A stretch of 64,000 nucleotides of DNA from Cricetomys ansorgei (lineage: Eukaryota > Chordata > Mammalia > Rodentia > Nesomyidae). This document shows positions 56,746 to 64,000 of this stretch, piece by piece. The stretch covers positions 17,305,001 to 17,369,000 of the forward strand of contig JAMJFZ010001815.1 in the NCBI GenBank assembly GCA_026225945.1, in the 5' to 3' direction. A program made the translations under genes and the position numbers. Position 1 is the stretch's first letter. The number at the start of each line of letters is the position of its first letter. Below the pieces are notes generated by a model. That model saw nothing but the letters and a program-made list of their open reading frames with translations, made no database searches and had not been told where the DNA came from.

Positions 56746-58097
56746 AGAAAAGTGGTGCTCCTTCCTTTCTTTGTGAGCACCCCCTCTAAGAGGAGACTAT
56801 TCTTTTGAACACACACTGAAGCAGCCACTTCTTGTGACTATTTAAACACTTTAACTCTTTTCATCACCATAAAGTTAAGAGATCCAGTACGCAGGGTTTA
56901 CTACATCTGCCACCGAACAAGCCTAACAGGTATAAGAAGTGCTCATTTTTCAATAATAGAAGTAAAACCTGGGTATCATTGAACACTGAGACTGTCAATT
57001 ATGGTAATTTCATTAATTCATTTTAGTAAAAGTAGAAATAAGAATTGTAGATTATTATACAATAATTGTTTATTTTTTCCTCTCTCACATGGGACAGTGA
57101 GAGAAAGTTGGGACATTTGTATATTACTAGCTGGCCAGGCAAGGCATTTTCTATGAATGCTTTAAGATCATGAGAATGCACTGAATAGGTATTCAGACAT
57201 GCCTGAACTGTACAGTTTAAAATGGAAAAGAATGCTGATCCCAGCCAGCCTAACATTAATATACCAAGTAGAATTTACATTTAGTCTGTGGGCCAACGTC
57301 AATCCCTATGAAGAACTCTTCTACTTTAAGACGAATAAATAAGCAACAACCTAGCAATGCAAAAAAAAAAAAAAAAATGCGTTATGAGGAGAGTTTCCTA
57401 AAAGAAAATGACACAACTTTAATACGTGTTTTTAATAGGCAATAGAATAAATATTTGGAAAACTTGTCCTTTATACAGCAATAAGAGAAATGTAAAATAT
57501 TATGACGACTGTGAAACATGCTTTGAAGATCTTTCAAAATATATACATAAAGAGATTTCAATGAATATAGAAAACAATGAAACTGTATCTAAAATGAGAT
57601 ATAGGAGTCAAGTTTTTTGCAAGTTTTCATTATGAAGGAAAGTCAGATGAATGACATAATGAGAAGACTTCCTAAGAATCTAAGAAAAATCAGATGCAAA
57701 CGAAATTTAGTAATTATTGATAATGAAATTTTTAAATTTTTTTTTAAAATCTAAAACAATTTTAGAAGACATGAATCTAGGAAGCAGATGTGATAGATGT
57801 TATAGGGCAGGGAATCTGAAGGAAGAAGTGTGGGATGAATGTCACTGAGCTGTAATGTATATACGTAAAAACATTTCAAAACTGAAGAGCGAAAAATGTA
57901 CGTGGAAGGTAAACAATCCATGAACTGCAGGTATTGTTGGAAGAATAAGAATAAAAAGAGCAAATGGAACGATCATCAGAAAAATATAAATAACAATTAC
58001 TAATGCTATAATAGATTGTTCCTGTAGAAAACAATTTTATTTGCAAACTGTTCTGACATTAATGTTATGAAAAATTACATTCGATCTAGGCTTTTGT
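56746..58097. other. Unrecognised sequence
   Basis: No gene. An (A)17 run lies at 57361-57377. The frame 57426-57635 has no domain. Confidence 0.4.
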
Positions 58098-58111
58098 AGA
58101 AGTAACTTTAG
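58098..58111 (+). repeat. Left TSD of the internally deleted L1
   Basis: AGAAGTAACTTTAG; matches 59536-59549 (AGAAATAACTTTAG) at 13 of 14 positions. Confidence 0.82.
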
Positions 58112-58348
58112 CCCATTCCTTACCTCAAGCACAGTCTCCCTGCTTGGACCAAAATCCACCCAAACTGCTAGAACTTCAGGTAGACTGCCTGCCTTCCCAC
58201 AGAATCCCACCACTCTCTTAGTACCTGAGTCCTCTCTCCAATTGTCAGTCTCCTCTGTGTTGATGCCTTGCCCCACCCCTCAACTCAAGTGGAAGCTTTC
58301 TGCTTGGATCAGGGGCCACCAACTCAGCCTCCGCAACTACAGGTAGAC
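58112..58348 (+). promoter_or_regulatory. Tandem ~160-bp L1 5' UTR monomers
   Basis: CTCAAG (58124 and 58284), TGCTTGGA (58141 and 58301) and CAGGTAGAC (58177 and 58340) recur 160-163 bp apart. The unit matches the monomers of the L1 at 1188-1640. Promoter role inferred from the mouse L1 precedent. Confidence 0.75.
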
Positions 58349-59416
58349 CTACTTCAAAACGCAGCTATAATACTCCTGGCATATACCCAAAGGTTCCATC
58401 TAACCACAAGCACACTTGCTCAACCATGCTCATAGCAGCTTTATTCATAATAGCCAGAAATTGGAAACAACCCAGATGCCCCTCAATTAAACAATGGATA
58501 AAGAGATTGTGGCATCTATACACACTGGAGTGTTACTCAGCTGTTAAAAAAGTGACTTCATGAATTTTGCAGACAAATGAATGGAACTAGGAAAATATTA
58601 TCCTGACAGAGGTAACCTATTCCCAGAAAGACAAACATGGTATGTCCTCACTTATATATGCATATTGACTGTTAAGCAAAGGACAAACAGACTGCAATCC
58701 TAGACTTAGAGAGACTGCAACAAGGGGCATCAGTGAGGACACTGGTAAAGGGAAAGGCTCTTAGTGGTAAGACTGGGACACCATCCCAGTCACAAAACCT
58801 TCAACCTATAACCTATCCTCCCTATAGGAGCTGCTGGGACAATGGAATGACAGAACCCCATGCCAAGGGAGAGAACCCATGCCTGCTACTGCAGGGCAGG
58901 CCAGGAACTAGAGACTGGATAGCCTCAAAACGATTTCTAATGATATATTGCTCTCCTCATACATCAGTGCCTAGACCATTCTTCATTAGAGAGGCTTTCT
59001 CCAAAAGCTGATAGGAGCAGATGCAGAGTTTCAGAGTCCAACATCCTGCAGGCTTGGGAACCCCTGGGAAGAGACCCGGGAAGTATTGCAGGAACCAGAG
59101 GGTTTGAGGACGCCTGGGACATGTTCATGCCACAGAGAGTTAAGTGACAAGCACTCTTGGGGCACACAGAGCCTGAAGCAGCATACTTAGAACCTGCAGG
59201 GGTCCTTAGATGTGTCTTATGGCTGTCTGGCTTGACGTTCTTACAGAACTCCTACAGACTGGAATGGGATGGTCTCCGACCCTTTTGCCTGCTCATACAA
59301 CCCATTTCTTCCTGTTGGGTTGCCTAGTCCACCCATGATACTAGGATTAATTCCTAGCCTTGTTGCATCTTGTTGTGCCCTGTTTGAACAGTAACCTTGG
59401 GAGAACTCTCTTATAT

Positions 59417-59500
59417 GGGGGAGTGGCGTAGGGGTGGGTAGATCTGGGAGAGAGGGAAGCTGGGGTTGGGAGGAGCAGTGGGAATGGAGGAGGGGGGTCA
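59417..59500 (+). other. G-rich tract of L1 3' UTR
   Basis: Runs of GGG/GGGG (ending in a GGGGGG run near 59495) at close spacing; G-quadruplex-prone, equivalent to the tract at 7776-7870. Confidence 0.75.
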
Positions 59501-59535
59501 GATATATGATACAAGAAAAATAAATTTATTAAAAA

Positions 59536-59549
59536 AGAAATAACTTTAG
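59536..59549 (+). repeat. Right TSD of the internally deleted L1
   Basis: AGAAATAACTTTAG directly after the A-rich tail. Confidence 0.82.
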
Positions 59550-60149
59550 AATTTTAACTATCTTAAAACTGTTTCTAAGTTTTTAAAATAAGTAGATGAA
59601 TAAGTAAAAAAATCTCACATTACAGAAAAGAGGAAGAAACAAAACATATTTCATAACAAGAAATAAAAGGAAAACATTAGTATTTCTGTGACATAAAGTG
59701 ATTTCACAGTCATGAAATGATTAAGCATCCATTTTAAACTTAGCCAGATAGTACCAAGAACTGCACCTAAACCAGTGTGAAATATCATCTGAATTTGTTT
59801 TATAAGTATTATAAAATATTTCAAATAAGTGTTACAATTGAGTTATTGAATATGTAACTATCGATTAAAAGAAAAAAAAATTAATTGCTTTCCTGAAATT
59901 GAGAATTTAAAATACACCAACATATGCCATTGTTTGGGTCAGATTCAAATATACTCACACATACAATGGAAAAGGAAGTGTAGTGTGTTGTGACTGGTTT
60001 CTAATCTGATGCCCTGGAAAAATGTGGTTTATCAGTCTGTCACTGTTTTCTTTTAGTGTTGTCTTGATTCATTCATAATCTTTAGATGGTGATGATGACA
60101 TGTTCAAACCACAACCATGGGCTTAAAAATTCTTAATCATAAAGGATGC
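59550..60149. other. Unrecognised AT-rich sequence
   Basis: No recognised feature. Confidence 0.4.
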
Positions 60150-60182
60150 GCACACACACACACACACACACACACGCACATG

Positions 60183-60216
<34 letters not shown>

Positions 60217-60238
60217 CGCGCATGCACACACACACATG

Positions 60239-60270
<32 letters not shown>

Positions 60271-60280
60271 CACACACATG

Positions 60281-60342
<62 letters not shown>

Positions 60343-60358
60343 CGCGCACACACGCACA
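60150..60358. repeat. Long interrupted (CA)n array
   Basis: About 208 bp of CA with scattered CG and TG interruptions (CGCACATGCA, CGCGCATG, CATG, CGCACACACG). Alternating purine-pyrimidine throughout, hence Z-DNA-prone. The His-Thr and Cys-Val reading frames here are repeat artefacts. Confidence 0.97.
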
Positions 60359-61216
60359 ATCACACCAATAATTATAAATCCTTTCTGAACCAATCACTAG
60401 TCAGGTCTGTGGGATCACAGGTGCCCTCCTGTGGTAAGAAGGGAAAAAAAGGAGTGTTCAAATAATGACAGCGAAGGTGAAAGGAGGCAATATCAAAAAA
60501 AAGTAAGAGAGACAAAGGCATCAGTAACAGATGTCTTTAACCACTGTTTATAATGGCAAGAAAATCATATGGGAATTTTGAAACAAAAGGAAAATAAGCA
60601 AAGTACATGAAGCATAAACAAAATAACAATTCAAAATTAACAAATGTTTAAGGAAAAACCACCAGCATAATAAAATATATAGACTGGTGAAGGGTAATTA
60701 TCTAATGAAACTACAACATGTGCAGGCCTTTATGACTTTACTAATGCATTTGCAACAAAGGATTGAAATAGAGCTAAGGGAAAATGAGAGGTTGCCATAA
60801 TGACCATTATAACAGGTGAAATAATAACATGAACATTTTCTATAGCAAATGTTGTGAAAATACAAAAGTGAGGAGACATCATGTGATAGTGAGGAAAATC
60901 ATATGTCTAAATGTTATAGCCTAGCAAAGACATTTCTTTTTTTAAATTCATTCTTGCACATTTTCAGAAGTTGATCACAAACAGAAACATACAGATTTAA
61001 AAAAAATCTTTACATTTTCAAAACATAAATTATACTGGCTACAATTACACATCAACCGTTAAGTTTTACATTAATGAATTCGAAATATTTGAGAAAGCAG
61101 TATTTTAAAGACTGCCAACCTTATAAATCTGTTTCTAGGATTTGCTGGAATGAAATCTAGGAAGATGAAGGCATTAAGTAAATGAGTCTTGCGATTTTTA
61201 GATTAGGTGAAATAAT
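60359..61216. other. Unrecognised A-rich sequence
   Basis: No recognised feature. Confidence 0.4.
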
Positions 61217-61312
61217 TTTTTATTTTATTTTTATATTTATTTATTTATTTATATATTTATTTTATATATTATATATTTATTTATTACATATTTATTTATA
61301 TATAAATTATTT
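61217..61312. repeat. (TTTA)n / AT-rich tract
   Basis: TATTTATTTATTTATATATTTAT-type low-complexity sequence with almost no G or C. Confidence 0.9.
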
Positions 61313-61754
61313 AAAATTAATGAGCAATCAATAAATAAAAACATGAAGTGATTGTACTGAAAGTAATAAAATTTACCTCAATCAACTTAATTGTGGGCTC
61401 TTAAGGGCGTAATTCAAGTTTCACTCCACATCAGAACTTCAACACACAAAGTATTTCATCACAGCTCTTCAAATGACATCAATTCTGATCTGAAGATACC
61501 CACCATACAGATCCAATGATACAGACAATAAAATTTGGCTAGAAGCCTGTATTCAATTTGCCCGCATGCTAATTAGATTTTATACTCATCGTTAAAATGC
61601 AGATGATGGAAAAAATTTTATCTAAAGTCATCTTCGAGTTTAACATATTTCAATTAATCTTTACTCTTCTTCAGTACTAACGCTTTTCCCCCCTCTGAGA
61701 TTCACTGAAGTTCCTAAATACAATTAGTTTCCCAAATGAACTTGGCAAAGTCTG

Positions 61755-61768
61755 TTACTAGAGGGCAG
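61755..61768 (+). promoter_or_regulatory. CTCF-like motif
   Basis: TTACTAGAGGGCAG matches the core CCACTAGAGGGCAG type at 12 of 14 positions. A single match by eye in 64 kb is weak; occupancy is unknown. Confidence 0.3.
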
Positions 61769-62289
61769 TGAAGGCTTGCTCTATGCCAGGAGATCACCAT
61801 CACAATTAGCTCTTGCGGCACAGTGTGAGCTCCATGATGCAACTTCCAGCTTTGTTTCCTGCCAACAAGTCTCTCACACAAAAAAAAAAAAAATCAATTT
61901 GGTTATAATATTTGCACTTTAAACAAAACCCAATCATAAATCATCTAAATTAATAAATACTAACTAGCAAGCCAACCACTGAAATTAGAGTACAAAAATA
62001 AGCTAAAGTGGTCTGTTCCTTTCAAAGTATCTCACACTAACACTTTTCTCATTTTCTCTGCTACGTTTATTTAAGATTTTTCCATAAACGGCCCAAGAGA
62101 GTTGAGCGATTACCTTATTTAAGAGGACCTGAACATTTGCTATAGAATCAGAATATTTTTAATATTTTATTATCCATTAGAAAGACTCGATAGAATTCCC
62201 GTACTCCAATGAATGTATGTAAAAAGAATGCTTTAGTTGCCTAGCAATTCTCAAAAAAATTAGAGGAGACGCTCTGTGTACTGTTCAGA

Positions 62290-62560
62290 CATTTTCTTTA
62301 AACGGTATTCCTGCCGTGCAGTGTATTAGGCCAGCGTGCCTTGTGAACAGGATTTTAAGAGTCCGGAGATGTGACTGTGTTTAAGATTCCTTTTTCCAGT
62401 CACTGGCTCATTGTCAGCAGCAGCTACAGAGCAGCTTGGTGTGTATTCAGAGACCGCCAGGAAGTTACTTCTGCGTGACTGAGTCAGCGCTTCAACCCAG
62501 AGAATGCTGATCGCCGGTTTCCTTAAGCAATTGTGTATTCCTTGTTGTGATAACAATAGT
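62290..62560. promoter_or_regulatory. Candidate enhancer-like stretch (ETS + AP-1/MARE motifs)
   Basis: CAGGAAGT (ETS) at 62458-62465 and TGAGTCA (AP-1) at 62480-62486 lie 14 bp apart. The latter sits in CTGAGTCAGC, close to a Maf recognition element. Local CpGs (CCGG, CGCC, GCGTGA, CAGCGC, ATCGCCGG) are unusually frequent for this region. Function is inferred from motif content only. Confidence 0.35.
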
Positions 62561-63315
62561 AGATAGTGTAACCGATAGAAAATAACAGTCATGCCATTGT
62601 ACCCCATGGAAAAATTAAGTCACCTATCAATGAGTGACCCACACCATAGACACTATGTGAATTTGCATGTAACCCGAAGGAGTTTTTCTTTACTTTTGTT
62701 GCTTTTCAAAGGTTTAAAAGATTGTTGGTTTGTTCAGTGTCCCTAAGTCTTCTCAACTACAGAAGGAGGGAAATAACATGTCAGGATAGTCAGTACAGGA
62801 AACTGAATATTTAAAAGAGCAACATTCAGAATTCAAATGGTCTTTAAATTTGAGTCAAATGTTTTTGTTTCCATGGTTTTGAAAAGAAAATAGAAGTATG
62901 TTGTGAAGATTTTCCTATTTGAGTAATAAGTCTGCTGTCCCAAAATAAATTCACATTGGTCTCATGTCCTTAACTACCCTTCCATTGCTGTCCATAATCC
63001 ATTCTCATTCCCTACCCCTATAATCATTCATTTTGGGTGATTTATTAAAAGATAAAAGAAATCTTTCCTATATTCAACCCTATATATTAGGTATTGTTTT
63101 CTATTTAAGTTCTTTAGGAATGATCTTGCATATGTTTAAGATCGAAAATATCAGCCTTTCTCATTATCATAACCATATATAATGCACTCAAACAACCTTG
63201 AAAATAGTGTCTTGGATATTTCATGTTTCCTAATGACATATTAATGTGCCCATAATTTCAGAGTATTTTATTTATATAAATATGATAATGGCCACACTAT
63301 CTTACCTGATATAAT

Positions 63316-63316
<1 letters not shown>

Positions 63317-63361
<45 letters not shown>
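63317..63361. repeat. (TA)n microsatellite
   Basis: About 21 TA units, flanked by further AT-rich sequence. Confidence 0.95.
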
Positions 63362-63364
<3 letters not shown>

Positions 63365-64000
63365 ATATATAGATATAATTAAAGCCTAGTAATTCATGAG
63401 TCAGTTGTAGATATTTTAAGACCAGACTCCTCCTTTCATTATTTTAGTGTGCACCAAACACACAGAAGCATGCACATCCTCTCATTTGTGTACATGTACA
63501 GTGGTGTGTATCAATATGTATGAATATTTATGCATACTTGAGCATATTTATGGAGTTCCAACAAAGCAATTGGCTGTCACTTTTTTGGTAGGGTGGTATG
63601 AAAGTATAATCCATAAAGTACCTCAAATCGTCAGCTCAACAGAAACTTACTAAACACAAGTTCATATTCTGAAACTTCTTCCCATAACAACACAGTAGAT
63701 ATCAATTTATCTGTCAGAATGTTTCTGGGTGAAAGAATATGGCAGACAAAGCAATTCATAAGAAAAAAATATTAGCAGCCTAGTGTACACTATCATCATT
63801 TTTCAAATTAATCAAATTCCAATTCATGATGAAAGGATGAGATTCCTACTGCAGGAAAAATTAAATGCATATAAGAGTCAGTGAACTTTCCACCTCACCA
63901 ATCATATTCAAACTGTTGATTTATATTTTCTAGAGCTAGATACACCAAAAATACTGTAAGTTACTCAATTATATTTCCTCTTGTAAGTTCTAAATAACCA
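63362..64000. other. Unrecognised AT-rich sequence
   Basis: No recognised feature. The frame 63447-63653 has no domain. Confidence 0.4.

Larger units (their letters stand above)
58112..59535 (+). mobile_element. L1 with 5' UTR monomers joined to the ORF2 3' end (internal deletion)
   Basis: A 1,424-bp element between 14-bp TSDs. It opens with ~1.5 units of the ~160-bp 5' UTR monomer (58112-58348), then passes at once into the last part of ORF2 ('cagctataatactcctggcatatacccaaagg', 'cataatagccagaaattggaaacaaccc', 'atggataaagagattgtggc') and the polypurine 3' UTR, ending with an A-rich tail. Compared with the 1188-7935 copy, about 5 kb (rest of the 5' UTR, ORF1, most of ORF2) is missing. The junction 'gtagac|ctacttc' shares GAC with both sides. 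Confidence 0.82.
61313..63316. other. Apparently unique sequence (2 kb)
   Basis: No repeat recognised and no coding region supported. It is more complex than most of the window and contains the CTCF-like and ETS/AP-1 sites listed separately. The 93-codon minus frame 62326-62607 has no known domain. Confidence 0.45.

Noticed and set aside
58335..58365. Spliced L1 (SpIRE-type) junction
   Set aside because: The GT after CAG is retained at the join and the junction shares 3 bp of homology, which fits a template jump or deletion rather than splicing.
60117..60397. His-Thr and Cys-Val rich frames, possibly metallothionein-like
   Set aside because: Simple translation of a (CA)n array on each strand.
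62326..62607. 93-codon minus-strand frame as a small gene
   Set aside because: No recognisable domain, no promoter or polyA structure, and this length is expected by chance in a less AT-rich stretch.

Overview
This window looks like nuclear, intergenic DNA from a muroid rodent. It contains B1, B2-type (B3) and B4 SINEs, rodent L1 elements with polypurine 3' ends, and older mammalian layers (L1M/L1MA-like pieces, an L2 3' end, old MER-type pieces). I saw no recent mouse-type L1 or B2 copies and no clear ID elements. Four of the five clear B1 copies share a variant unlike the usual B1, which points to a lineage other than Mus or Rattus, possibly cricetid. The species cannot be fixed from sequence alone, and all repeat names rest on recognition by eye.

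I found no protein-coding gene, tRNA, rRNA, snRNA or CRISPR array. The longest open frames are 80-170 codons. Each lies in L1 relics, in a minisatellite, in (CA)n/(TG)n tracts (giving His-Thr or Cys-Val runs), or in unrecognised AT-rich sequence. The window reads as a gene-poor, repeat-rich interval.

Layout: 0-8.1 kb holds a nearly full-length, decayed L1 (1188-7935) inserted into an older L1 with an exact 13-bp target-site duplication (TSD). 8.6-12 kb holds L1 3' debris around a ~1-kb degenerate 19-bp minisatellite. 13-18.2 kb holds ancient and rodent L1 3' ends. 18.3-22.9 kb is a minus-strand L1 with internal deletions, a B1 and an ~810-bp LTR-like insertion. 23-35 kb is SINE-rich, with a G-quadruplex-prone hexanucleotide array at 29.4 kb. 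35-48 kb holds medium-reiteration rodent and mammalian repeats, microsatellites, a 38-bp perfect palindrome and an L2 fragment. 48-58 kb is mostly unrecognised. 58.1-59.5 kb is a short L1 with its own TSD that joins 5' UTR monomers directly to the ORF2 3' end. 60-64 kb holds a 200-bp CA array and a non-repetitive stretch with ETS/AP-1-like and CTCF-like motifs.

No convincing new functional system is visible. The most worthwhile leads are the ~150-160 bp L1 5' UTR monomers shared by two copies, the internally deleted L1 that carries them, the minisatellite, and the candidate regulatory stretch near 62.4 kb.
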